Shown: in pieces, positions 9,522-17,510 of the stretch
How the letters are laid out: every line of letters starts with the position of its first letter
Position numbering within the stretch: the stretch's first letter is position 1
Origin: Rhodospirillales bacterium
GTDB lineage: Bacteria > Pseudomonadota > Alphaproteobacteria > Geminicoccales > Geminicoccaceae
DNA: 45,787 nucleotides
Assembly: GCA_015490605.1 (NCBI GenBank)
Contig: WFXL01000107.1
Span: 1 to 45,787, forward strand
Reading direction: 5' to 3'
Program-made: the position numbers and the translations under genes
Notes under the pieces: generated by a model
What the model saw: the letters and a program-made list of their open reading frames with translations, nothing else
What the model was told of the DNA's origin: nothing
The model's database searches: none

Positions 9522-9536
9522 GCGACCTCCGGTCGC
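9522..9536 (-). terminator. Hairpin just after the 971-residue coiled-coil gene
   Basis: Six-base arms GCGACC/GGTCGC with a 3-base loop begin 4 bases beyond the stop codon at 9541-9543. There is no T-run, so it may stabilise the 3' end or attenuate transcription into hemB rather than act as a full intrinsic terminator. Confidence 0.3.
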
Positions 9537-9540
9537 GACC

Positions 9541-12456
9541 TCAGCCGGCGGTGAGCACCAGCTCGATGCGCCGGTTGCGCGCGCGGCTCTCATCGTCCCG
9601 GTTGGGCACCAGCGGGCGACTGTCGGCCCAGCCCGCCACCAGCAGCCGCTCCCGCGGCAGCCCCATGGCCACCAGAAAGCGGGCCACCGCCGCCGCCCGC
9701 GCCGCCGACAGCTCCCAATTGTCGCGATAGCGGCCGCGCACCACCGGCAGATCATCGGTGTGGCCATCGATCCGCAACACCCAGGGAAGGTCCGGTGGCA
9801 GTGCCTCGAGCGCCCGGTGGAGCTGGATCGCTAGTGCGCGCAGCCGCGCTTCGGCCTCAGGCGTGAGCTCGGCCTTGCCCACCGGGAACAGGATGTCGGT
9901 GGGCAGCACCAGCCGGCCGGGCTCGAGCCGGACCACATCCTCCACCCCCGGGAGATTGGCCGCCAGCGCCGCGGTGACTTCGATCTGCGAGCGGCGGATG
10001 CGTTCGAACCCTTCGGCGATGGTCCGGGGCAGTGCCGCCGAACGCTTCACCTGCCGCCGCAGTTCCGCCAGCACCGGCGCAAAGCGGGCACGCTCGAGCT
10101 CCGCCTCGAGCGCGCGGATGCGCACATCCCGCTGTTCCACCTCCGCTTCCAGCCGAGCCACCGCCGCCTCCAGCGTACGGATGCGCCCCTGCGCCTGTTC
10201 GAGTGCCTTGCGCGCTTGGGCAAGCTCATCCCCCAGAGCGGCCAGGCGCTCTTCGAGCGCGGCCTTCTCACCGGCCAGCGCCTTTCCACGGGCCTCGGCT
10301 TCCGCCCGCGCCTGCTCCACTTCGGCAAGGGCGCGTTCCAGCTCCTGCACCCGCGCCACCGCGACCTCCAGCCGTTTGCGGGCCTTCTCCAGGGTGCGCG
10401 CGAGCGCACGTCCCTCCATGGTGCGCTCGGCCAGCTCGCCGCGCATGTCGGCAAGCTCGCCTTCGAGCTCCACCACCCGCGCCCCGGCCTCCGCCCGTGC
10501 CTTCCGGGCTTCCGCCAGCGCCTGTTCCAGCTCCGCCGTGCGCGCCTCCGCCGCCGTCCGCGCGGCGCGCTCCGCCGCAAGCGCCTGCTCCAGCTCGGCC
10601 ACCCGGCCCGTTGCCGCCTGCAGGCGTTCGCGCGCGGTGGCAAGCTTGCCCGTAAGTCCTTCCGCCTGCGCCCGGGCCGCCTGCAGTTCCGCCCGCAGCG
10701 CTTCGAGCTCCCGATCGCGCGCTTCAAGCTGCCGTTGGAGGGCCTCGCGCTCGCCCCGCAGCCGCTCGCGCTCATCCATGAGTTCCGCAAGGCGTCTCTG
10801 CGCGGCTTCGAGCTCATCCGCCCGGGCCGCCGCCTCCGTGCGGGCGCGCTCGCGTTCCGCCTGGGCCTGCTGGAGCTGGCGCGCGAGTTCCCCTTCCCGG
10901 GCCTGGCGCTCGGCCTCGGCCGCCCGCAGCCGGGCCAGCTCCCGTTCCAGTTCGGCTACCTGAGCCTCGGCCCGCTTGCGGGCGGCCTCTACCTCCGCCT
11001 GCGCGGCGCTGAGCCGCTCACGCTCGCGTTCAAGCCGTTGGAGCTCGTCGCGGGCGCGCGCAAGCTCGCGCGCCAGCGCATCGCGCTCGCGGGTGCGGGC
11101 CTCGAGCTCGGATCGGAGCCGGGCCACTTCCTGTTCGAGCGCGCTCACACGGGCTATCGCCTCGCTGGCCGCCGCCATCTCGCGGTTGCGGGCCTCGAGT
11201 TCACCGCGCAGCGCCTCGAGTTCGCGTTGGAGTTGGGCCACGCGCGCCTGGGCCGCCTGTCCCTCGCGCTCGAGCTCGGCAATCCGCGCCTGCAGCCGCG
11301 CGCGCTCATCCCGAAGAGCAGCCAGCTGCTGTTCCACCTTGGCCAGATCCTCGGCCCGCGTGCGGCGGGCTGCCGCCAGCTCGCCATCCTCCGGCCGGGC
11401 TTGAAGGCGGGCCTCCAGCGCTTCCACCTCTCGTGCAAGGCGCGCGCGCTCGGCCTCGAGCTCGCGGATGCGTGCCTGCGCCGCCTCGAGCCGCCGGGTG
11501 AGCTGGCGACGCTCCTCTTCCAGCGCCGCCATCTGCGTGCGCGCCTCGGAAAGCGCCGCCTCGAGGCGCTGCACTTCGCCCTCGAGCTGCTGGCGCTCGC
11601 GGTCGAGGGCAGCGAGCTGAGCCCGCGCCTCCTGCTCGAGCTGCTGGCGCCTTTCGAGCTCGGCCCGGGCAGCCGCGAGCTCCTCCTGCAGACGGGCGAG
11701 CTCAGCCTCGCGCGCGGCGAGTTCGCGCTCCAGCTCCCGCACCCGTGCTTCGGCTCCCTGCGCCTGTGATTCGAGCGCCGCAAGCTTCTGCGCCAGTTCC
11801 TCGCGGCGGGCCTCACCCTGGGCCAGCTGGGTGCGAGCCGCCGCCAGCGCCTGCTCGAGCTCGCCCGCCCGCTCTGCCGCGGCCTTGGCCTGGCTGCGCG
11901 CCTCCTCGAGGGCACGCTCGAGCTCGGCAGTCCGAGCACGGGCCGCTTCACTGGCACGTTCGAGTTCCGCCAGCTGCTGCTCCAGCCGGCTGATGCGAGC
12001 CTGCGCCTCGCTCAGCGCCTGCTCGCGGCGGGCGAGCTCGCCCTCGAGCTCCTGGATGCGCGCTTGGGCCTGCGCGCGACCTTGGCGTGCGTCCGCAAGT
12101 GCCGCCTCAAGCTCGCGGATGCGGGCCTCGGCCTGCTGCTGGCGCGCGCGCAGGGCTGTGAGTTCCTCGTCAAGGGCCTGCGCCTTGGCCCGTACGGCCT
12201 CGAGCTCGGCCGCCTGCTCCCGCAGGGCCTCGATGCGGCGGCGCAGCTCGCGCCCCTCGGCCGGCGGCTCCTCCAACCCCAGGCCTGCCGCCACTTCGTC
12301 CAGGGCCCCGCGAAGATCAGCGATCTCGCGCGCCCCGTACCAGGCGAGGCCGACGATGACCACCAGCGGCACCGCCACCGCCACCAGCAGGCGGCGGCGA
12401 TTGCGCCGCTGCCAGGCCTCGAAGTCGCGTTCGAGCTCGTCCATGCGATCCGTCAT
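9541..12456 (-). CDS. 971-residue coiled-coil protein with C-terminal OmpA/MotB-type peptidoglycan-binding domain
   Basis: No gene name is recognised. Residues 1-22 are charged and cytoplasmic (RRNRRR just before the membrane). A single membrane helix follows at about 23-39 (LLVAVAVPLVVIVGLAW). Residues about 45-800 are an almost uninterrupted Ala/Glu/Arg/Leu coiled coil, and residues 838-970 are an OmpA-like domain with RIDGHTDDLP, NWELSAARA and ARNRRIEL. By the positive-inside rule the coil and OmpA domain are periplasmic and anchor to peptidoglycan. Unlike the MotB-like neighbour at 12893-14095, the membrane helix has no acidic residue, so it should not form a proton path. Its start overlaps the preceding gene by 4 bases. 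Function is unknown; a spacer or scaffold attached to the stator-like complex is my inference. Confidence 0.85.
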   Translation of the reverse strand: MTDRMDELERDFEAWQRRNRRRLLVAVAVPLVVIVGLAWYGAREIADLRGALDEVAAGLGLEEPPAEGRELRRRIEALREQAAELEAVRAKAQALDEELTALRARQQQAEARIRELEAALADARQGRAQAQARIQELEGELARREQALSEAQARISRLEQQLAELERASEAARARTAELERALEEARSQAKAAAERAGELEQALAAARTQLAQGEARREELAQKLAALESQAQGAEARVRELERELAAREAELARLQEELAAARAELERRQQLEQEARAQLAALDRERQQLEGEVQRLEAALSEARTQMAALEEERRQLTRRLEAAQARIRELEAERARLAREVEALEARLQARPEDGELAAARRTRAEDLAKVEQQLAALRDERARLQARIAELEREGQAAQARVAQLQRELEALRGELEARNREMAAASEAIARVSALEQEVARLRSELEARTRERDALARELARARDELQRLERERERLSAAQAEVEAARKRAEAQVAELERELARLRAAEAERQAREGELARQLQQAQAERERARTEAAARADELEAAQRRLAELMDERERLRGEREALQRQLEARDRELEALRAELQAARAQAEGLTGKLATARERLQAATGRVAELEQALAAERAARTAAEARTAELEQALAEARKARAEAGARVVELEGELADMRGELAERTMEGRALARTLEKARKRLEVAVARVQELERALAEVEQARAEAEARGKALAGEKAALEERLAALGDELAQARKALEQAQGRIRTLEAAVARLEAEVEQRDVRIRALEAELERARFAPVLAELRRQVKRSAALPRTIAEGFERIRRSQIEVTAALAANLPGVEDVVRLEPGRLVLPTDILFPVGKAELTPEAEARLRALAIQLHRALEALPPDLPWVLRIDGHTDDLPVVRGRYRDNWELSAARAAAVARFLVAMGLPRERLLVAGWADSRPLVPNRDDESRARNRRIELVLTAG

Positions 12457-12818
12457 CGCCCTTCCCTTCCCACGCGCCTGTGCCCATAGGCGCGCTGTAA
12501 CATGGTCACAATACGCGCCTCATGCCCAGGGTCGGCCCGCAGCAGCTCCGCCCATTCCTCCGCCAGAGTTCTGAGACCCGCCTCGCGCTCGCGGTGCTCG
12601 AGCCGCAGGTGCCAGGGCAGGAGGGTCAGGGCCAGGGCGACAAACCCCAGAGCCAGCGCTGCATCCCGCCAGGGCCCATCCACCAGCGCCCCGACTAGCA
12701 GCAGTCCGCCCCCGAAGACCAGCAACGCCCAGGCCAGGCGCGCGGCCCCGGCGGCGGCCCGGTGGTGACGGTCGGCCAGACGGGTGCAGACGGCCGCGGC
12801 CCGGGCCCGTGGCTCCAC
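12453..12818 (-). CDS. Small two-helix inner membrane protein, function unknown
   Basis: A 121-residue protein starting at GTG 12818, chosen because GAGAGGGGGA lies about 8 bases upstream. Residues 1-25 are Arg/Ala-rich. Hydrophobic helices lie at about 26-46 and 52-70, and a charged soluble tail (EHREREAGLRTLAEEWAELL) covers 75-121. Both ends are predicted cytoplasmic. It overlaps the 971-residue gene by 4 bases and follows the MotB-like gene by 74 bases, so it belongs to the same unit. I recognise no family. It could be an assembly factor or link for the stator-like module. Confidence 0.7.
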   Translation of the reverse strand: MEPRARAAAVCTRLADRHHRAAAGAARLAWALLVFGGGLLLVGALVDGPWRDAALALGFVALALTLLPWHLRLEHREREAGLRTLAEEWAELLRADPGHEARIVTMLQRAYGHRRVGREGR

Positions 12819-12892
12819 GGCGTATTCCCCCTCTCCCGCGATGGCCCGGGCGAGCTTGCCCGAGCGCCGGCAAAAGGCAAGAGGCGGGAAGG

Positions 12893-14095
12893 TCAGCGGG
12901 TAGTGAGCTTGATCTCGATGCGGCGGTTGCGACGATAGGCTTCTTCGGTATTCCGCGGGTCCAGCGGCTGGTAGTGGGCGAAGCCGCGCGCCGCCACCCG
13001 CTCGGGCGGGATGCCGTGGTCGATCAGAAAACGCGCCACCGCGATGGCGCGGGCGGTGGAGAGCTCCCAGTTGGAGGGAAAGCGGGCGGTGCGGATGGGC
13101 CGCTTGTCGGTATGGCCGTCCACCTGCAGCACCCAGGGCAGGTCATCGGGGATCTGCGGCATGATCTCGCGGAACACCCGCACGAAGGTCTCGAGCTCGC
13201 GCCGGCCCGCTTCATTGAGCTCGGCGCTGCCGGTATCAAACAGGATCTCCGACTGGAACACGAAGCGATCGCCGACGATGCGCACGTCCGGCCGATTGCC
13301 CAGCACCTCGCGCAGCTTGCCGAAGAAGTCGGAGCGGTACCTGGCGAGCTCCTCCACCTTGCGCGCGAGCGCCAGATTGAGGCGCGCGCCGAGATCGCGG
13401 ATCACCTCGCTCTGGCGGGCGAGCTCCTCCTCCCGCACTTCCAGCGCCGCCGCGAGCTGTCGTAGCTCCTGCCCGAGCTCGCGGATCTGGCGGCTGAGGG
13501 TGGCCACCTGCACCAGCGCCGCGCGCTTCTCGCCCTCGAGCCGGCTGCGCTCGGCCTCGAGCTCGCGGATGCGGGCCTCCAGCGCCGCCACCCGTTCGGC
13601 CCCGCTTCGACGTTCCTCGGCGAGCTCGCTGCGGGCGGCGGTGAGCGCCTGTTCGAGCCGGGCCGCACGCGCGGCGATGCGCGCGCGCTCCTCGCGCGCC
13701 CGCTCCAGCCGTCCCTCCAGCTCCTGCACCGTCACCCCCAGCCGGTCCAATTGCTGCTGCAGGAGCTCGCGATCCGCACTCACCGCCGCCAGCCGCGCCT
13801 CGGCCTCCTCGCGGCTCGCCAGCAGACTGTCGAGATCGCTCGAAAGGCGCGCGATCTCCTGGCGCAGGCGGCTGGTGACGGCACGCTCCTCCTGCAGCTG
13901 CTGTTCGAGGCTGGTGATCTGGGCGCGCAGCCGTTCGACGGTGACATCGCTGCGCTGCAGCAGGCGGCCGAGGAAGAACTGGGCGAGAACGAAGATGGCC
14001 AGCAAGAAGATGACCACCATGAGCAGCGTCGACAGGGCGTCGACGAAGCCCGGCCAGATGTCGACGCGCTCACGGGCGGCCCGAAGGCGCGGCAT
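12893..14095 (-). CDS. MotB/OmpA-family peptidoglycan-binding protein of a stator-like complex
   Basis: A 400-residue protein. After a short basic N-terminus comes one membrane helix at about 14-42 beginning WPGFVDALSTLLMVVIFLL. Asp19 in this segment aligns with the proton-carrying Asp of MotB (typical YADFMTAMMAFF context). A coiled coil spans about 45-250. The C-terminal OmpA-like domain (about 265-400) has VDGHTDKRP, NWELSTARA and RRNRRIEIKL for peptidoglycan contact. It lies 6 bases after the TolQ/MotA-like gene. No flagellar genes are nearby, so it is probably not a flagellar stator. It resembles the pair often annotated only as biopolymer-transport and peptidoglycan-binding proteins. 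Confidence 0.85.
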   Translation of the reverse strand: MPRLRAARERVDIWPGFVDALSTLLMVVIFLLAIFVLAQFFLGRLLQRSDVTVERLRAQITSLEQQLQEERAVTSRLRQEIARLSSDLDSLLASREEAEARLAAVSADRELLQQQLDRLGVTVQELEGRLERAREERARIAARAARLEQALTAARSELAEERRSGAERVAALEARIRELEAERSRLEGEKRAALVQVATLSRQIRELGQELRQLAAALEVREEELARQSEVIRDLGARLNLALARKVEELARYRSDFFGKLREVLGNRPDVRIVGDRFVFQSEILFDTGSAELNEAGRRELETFVRVFREIMPQIPDDLPWVLQVDGHTDKRPIRTARFPSNWELSTARAIAVARFLIDHGIPPERVAARGFAHYQPLDPRNTEEAYRRNRRIEIKLTTR

Positions 14096-14101
14096 GGCGC
14101 C

Positions 14102-15262
14102 TCACTCTCCCGGCAGCGCCTGGGGTTCGCCGGCGGCCAGCGCCACGGTCCGGGTGAGCACCCGGATTTCATCGCGCAGCTCGCGGGTAGCGATCTCGCG
14201 GCCGCGCACGCTCTCCTCCAGCAGCTGGGCGAGGCGGGTGTCGATGCTGCGCAGATGCCGGCGAAGTTCCTCGTCGACGGCGACGATGCCGCGCTCGAGC
14301 CGCTCGCCGATGGCCTTCTGGCTCTCCGCCAGCCGCACCAGCACCTGCTGGTCGCGCCGCAGCCGATCATCCAGCGCCGCCAGCGCCTCCGCCAGCGCCC
14401 CCAGCTGGCGCACCAGTTCGCCGCGGGCGGCCTCGCTGCGCCGCTGGGCCTGTTCCAGCCGCTCGAGATTCTCCGCGGTCTGCTCCAGCAGTGCCTGGAC
14501 ATAGGTGGGAATGGGCTCGCCCGCCGGCGCCGGCAGCCGCCGCCGCTCCTCCCGCACCGGCGCCGGCGTGCCGGCGTCATGGCGCACCAGCCCCGAGAGC
14601 CACTCCTCCACCTCATTGTAGAAGGCGTTCTGGGCCTGGGTCGCCTGAAGATCGACGAAGCCCAGCACCAGCGAGCCGGCGAGGCCGAAGAGCGAGGAGC
14701 TGAAGGCGGTGCCCATGCCGCTAAGCGGCGAGGCGAGGCCGGCCTTGAGGTCCTCGAACACGGCGGCGAGATCGGCGCCGGCGAGCTCGAGCCCGGCGAT
14801 CACCCCGGCCACCGCCTCGATGGTCTGCAGCAGCCCCCAGAAGGTGCCGAGCAGGCCGAGGAAGATCAGAAGGCCCGTCTGATAGCGGGTAATGTCACGG
14901 CTCTCGTCCAGCCGCGCGGCGATGCTGTCGAGGAAATAGCGCACCGTAAGGGGCGAGAGCGCCCGCTCGCCCGATTCCCGCAGCAGACCCGCAAGCGGTC
15001 CCAGCAGCTGCGGCGGGCTCGCTCCCTCGGCAACCATGCGCCCCTGCTCGAAGGCGGCGATCCAGCGGATCTCCCGGCCCAGCACGAGGATGCGGCGGAC
15101 GGTGTAGAGGATCCCCACCACCAGCACGCCGAGGATCAGCCCGTTGAGGGCGGGATTGTGCAGAAAGGCGCGCCAGACCACCTCATAGACCGCCGCCACC
15201 ACCAACAGCGCCGCGGCGAGGAACAGCCACACGCGATTGAGAAAGCGCCTGGGATCGGTCAT
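14102..15262 (-). CDS. MotA/TolQ/ExbB-family proton channel protein with long cytoplasmic helical tail
   Basis: A 386-residue membrane protein. Helices lie at about 11-32, 39-60, 128-156 and 182-205. The third carries the TolQ/ExbB signature LLIFLGLLGTFWGLLQTI and the fourth contains GMGTAFSSSLFGLAGSLVLG. Residues about 255-375 form a charged helical tail. With the MotB-like partner 6 bases downstream it should form an ion-driven stator-type complex. The start MTDPRRF at 15262 is chosen because upstream in-frame residues look like untranslated leader. The extended tail is longer than in TolQ or ExbB and recalls ZorA. The gene follows tyrS by 110 bases. Confidence 0.85.
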   Translation of the reverse strand: MTDPRRFLNRVWLFLAAALLVVAAVYEVVWRAFLHNPALNGLILGVLVVGILYTVRRILVLGREIRWIAAFEQGRMVAEGASPPQLLGPLAGLLRESGERALSPLTVRYFLDSIAARLDESRDITRYQTGLLIFLGLLGTFWGLLQTIEAVAGVIAGLELAGADLAAVFEDLKAGLASPLSGMGTAFSSSLFGLAGSLVLGFVDLQATQAQNAFYNEVEEWLSGLVRHDAGTPAPVREERRRLPAPAGEPIPTYVQALLEQTAENLERLEQAQRRSEAARGELVRQLGALAEALAALDDRLRRDQQVLVRLAESQKAIGERLERGIVAVDEELRRHLRSIDTRLAQLLEESVRGREIATRELRDEIRVLTRTVALAAGEPQALPGE

Positions 15263-15372
15263 CCGCTGCTGCCGTCCGCGCCTGCTACCACCCGAGCATA
15301 GGGCTGCCGCCGTCCGGCGACCAGCCCGGGCCGTACTCCCGGATATGCGTCGGGGCACATCCCACGGACTCC

Positions 15373-16626
15373 TCAGTCCTCCCGCAGGCGGATGCGCACA
15401 TGGCGCTTGCGGCCGGCGGAGAGTTTGATCTCGCCCCGCTGGAACAGCTCCGGGGTGACCACCATGCGCTCGTCCTCGATGCGCAGATCATCCAGCCGCG
15501 CGCCGCCGCCGCGGATGAGGCGGCGCGCCTCGCCATTGGAGCGGGTCAGGCCCGCGCGGGTGAAGAGCTCCACCACCGGCAGGCCGTCGCCCAGCTCGCT
15601 GCGGCGGATCTCCACCACCGGCACGGCGGCCACATCGCCGCCGCCGCCCTCGAACAGCGCCCTGGCGGCCTCGGCCGCCCGGCGCGCCTCGTCCTCGCCG
15701 TGGGCCAGACGGGTGGCCTCGAACGCCAGCACCTTCTTGGCCTCATTGATCTCGGCCCCGCGCAGCCGCTCCAGCCGCGCGATCTCGTCCATGGGCAGTT
15801 CGGTGAAGAGCCGGAGAAAGCGGCCCACGTCGGCATCCTCGGTGTTGCGCCAGAACTGCCAGTAGTCGAACGGCGACAGTTTGTCGGCATTGAGCCACAC
15901 CGCACCGCGGGCGGTCTTGCCCATCTTCGCGCCTGAGGCGGTGGTGAGCAGCGGACAGGTGAGGCCGAACAGACGCCGGCGCTCCTTCTTGTGGGCCAGT
16001 TCGATGCCGCAGACGATGTTGCCCCACTGGTCCGAGCCGCCCATCTGCAGCCGGCAGTCGTAGCGCCGGGCGAGCTCGAGGAAATCATACGCCTGCATCA
16101 CCATGTAGTTGAACTCGAGGAAGGTGAGCGGCTGCTCGCGCTCGAGCCGCTGGCGCACGCTCTCGAAAGTGAGCATGCGGTTGAGGGTGAGATGGCGGCC
16201 GTATTCCCGCAGAAAGGGGATATAGCGCAGCTCGTCCAGCCATGCGGCATTGTCCACCAGCAGCGCGCCGCCCTCGGAAAAATCGAGGAACTTGGAAAGG
16301 GATCTGAGGATGCCCTGCTTGTTGCGGGCGATCTCTTCGTCCGACAGCAGCCGGCGGCTCTCGTCCTTGCCCGAGGGGTCGCCCACCTTGGTGGTGCCGC
16401 CGCCTACCAGCGCAATCGGCCGATGGCCGGTCCGCTGCAGCCAGCGCAGCATCATGATGGTGAGCAGATTGCCCACATGGAGGCTGTCGGCGGTGCAGTC
16501 ATAGCCGACATAGGCCACCACCCGCTGGCTTTGGAACAGCTGGTCGAGCCCCTCGGGGTCGGTGCACTGATAGATGAAGCCGCGCTCCTCGAGGATACGC
16601 AGGAAGTCCGAGCGAAACCCCGCCAT
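15373..16626 (-). CDS. tyrS: Tyrosyl-tRNA synthetase
   Basis: A 417-residue class I synthetase that charges tRNA-Tyr. The HIGH-type motif is HVGN at 50-53 and the KMSKS-type motif is KMGKT at 234-238. Tyrosine-binding segments are [10 protein letters not shown] and GGSDQWGNI. An S4 RNA-binding domain closes the protein (about 350-417, [20 protein letters not shown]). The start [10 protein letters not shown] at 16626 is supported by GAGGGG upstream and by usual family length. It follows the hydrolase-fold gene by 10 bases, which suggests shared transcription. Confidence 0.95.
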   Translation of the reverse strand: MAGFRSDFLRILEERGFIYQCTDPEGLDQLFQSQRVVAYVGYDCTADSLHVGNLLTIMMLRWLQRTGHRPIALVGGGTTKVGDPSGKDESRRLLSDEEIARNKQGILRSLSKFLDFSEGGALLVDNAAWLDELRYIPFLREYGRHLTLNRMLTFESVRQRLEREQPLTFLEFNYMVMQAYDFLELARRYDCRLQMGGSDQWGNIVCGIELAHKKERRRLFGLTCPLLTTASGAKMGKTARGAVWLNADKLSPFDYWQFWRNTEDADVGRFLRLFTELPMDEIARLERLRGAEINEAKKVLAFEATRLAHGEDEARRAAEAARALFEGGGGDVAAVPVVEIRRSELGDGLPVVELFTRAGLTRSNGEARRLIRGGGARLDDLRIEDERMVVTPELFQRGEIKLSAGRKRHVRIRLRED

Positions 16627-16636
16627 CGACCGCCCC

Positions 16637-17302
16637 TCACCGTTCGATCGCCAGGGTCTCGCTGGCGGCCAGTCGCCGGTCGAGATATTCCTCACAGATC
16701 GCCTCGAGCCGGTCGAAGGCGTCGCGGAAGAAGTGGTCGGTGCCCTCGATGGTGCGGAATTCGACCGTGGTGCCGCGCTGCTGGGCGAGCCGGCTCAGGA
16801 ACTGTTCCACCGCCTCGGGCGGGGTCACCATGTCGCGCTCGCCATGGACCAGAAGGCCGGAGGCGGGACACGGCGCGAGGAAGCTGAAATCATAGAGATT
16901 GGCCGGCAGCGCGCAGCAGATGAAGCCCTCCACCTCGGGCCGGCGCATCAGCAGCTGCATGGCGATCCAGGCGCCGAAGCCGAAGCCCGCCACCCATACG
17001 GTAGTACTGTCGGGATTGAGGGACTGCATCCAGTCGAGGGCAATGGCCGCATCCCGGAGCTCGCCCTGGCCATGGTCGAACACCCCCTGGGACCGGCCGA
17101 CGCCGCGGGAATTGTAGCGCAGCACCGAGAACCCCCGCCGCGCGAACACGTGGAAGAGGGTGTAGACCACGCGGTTGTTCATGGTGCCGCCATGCAGCGG
17201 ATGGGGGTGGAAGACGATGGCGAGCGGCGGGGTCTCGCCCTTGCCGTGGACATAGCGGCCTTCGAGTCGCCCGTCGGCACCCTGGAAGATGACTTCCGGC
17301 AT
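16637..17302 (-). CDS. Alpha/beta hydrolase-fold protein (COG2945-like) lacking the nucleophile serine
   Basis: A 221-residue protein. The oxyanion-side segment [19 protein letters not shown] and the strand [13 protein letters not shown] are typical of the COG2945 group. The nucleophile elbow reads GFGFGAW (106-112), with Gly108 encoded by GGC at 16981-16979 where relatives carry Ser in GFSFGAW. The acid Asp157 ([10 protein letters not shown]) and His190 (GTDHFF) remain. A standard Ser hydrolase reaction is therefore unlikely unless another residue serves. The start at 17302 begins the conserved region. It is the first gene of the minus-strand block before tyrS and shares a divergent spacer with cysE. 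Confidence 0.85.
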   Translation of the reverse strand: MPEVIFQGADGRLEGRYVHGKGETPPLAIVFHPHPLHGGTMNNRVVYTLFHVFARRGFSVLRYNSRGVGRSQGVFDHGQGELRDAAIALDWMQSLNPDSTTVWVAGFGFGAWIAMQLLMRRPEVEGFICCALPANLYDFSFLAPCPASGLLVHGERDMVTPPEAVEQFLSRLAQQRGTTVEFRTIEGTDHFFRDAFDRLEAICEEYLDRRLAASETLAIER

Positions 17303-17389
17303 GGTCGTCTGTGCCCTCCGCTGGATCGCGCTCGCGCAACCGTGGCGGGGCCGGAGATAGGGCCGGACGGCGGACCTGCGAGATCCGAA

Positions 17390-17417
17390 TTGAATCGACC
17401 GGGCGGCCACCTATACT
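17390..17417 (+). promoter_or_regulatory. Candidate cysE promoter
   Basis: TTGAAT at 17390-17395 and TATACT at 17412-17417 are separated by 16 bases and resemble a housekeeping promoter. The leader to the cysE start at 17511 would be about 85 bases. It lies in the spacer between divergent genes. Confidence 0.45.
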
Positions 17418-17510
17418 CCGCGCCGCGGTGCGGCCGGTCGTCGGAGCGGGCGGGTTGCGCGCCCCGGACGCACCGCCCGTGCCGCGCGAGATCTGGCCCG
17501 GGGGGCGGCC

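Noticed and set aside
10216-11769. A 517-codon plus-strand frame inside the coiled-coil gene
   Set aside because: It is antisense to repetitive Ala/Glu/Leu/Arg codons and its Leu/Arg/Pro-rich product follows from that composition.
9541-15262. A Zorya-type phage defence system
   Set aside because: The channel and MotB-like genes resemble ZorA and ZorB in layout only. No ZorC, ZorD or ZorE effector gene is present, the flanks are housekeeping genes and mobile-element signs are absent.
12893-15262. Flagellar motA/motB
   Set aside because: No other flagellar gene is near, and the channel carries TolQ/ExbB-type motifs (LGLLGTFWGL) with a different helix layout and a long tail.
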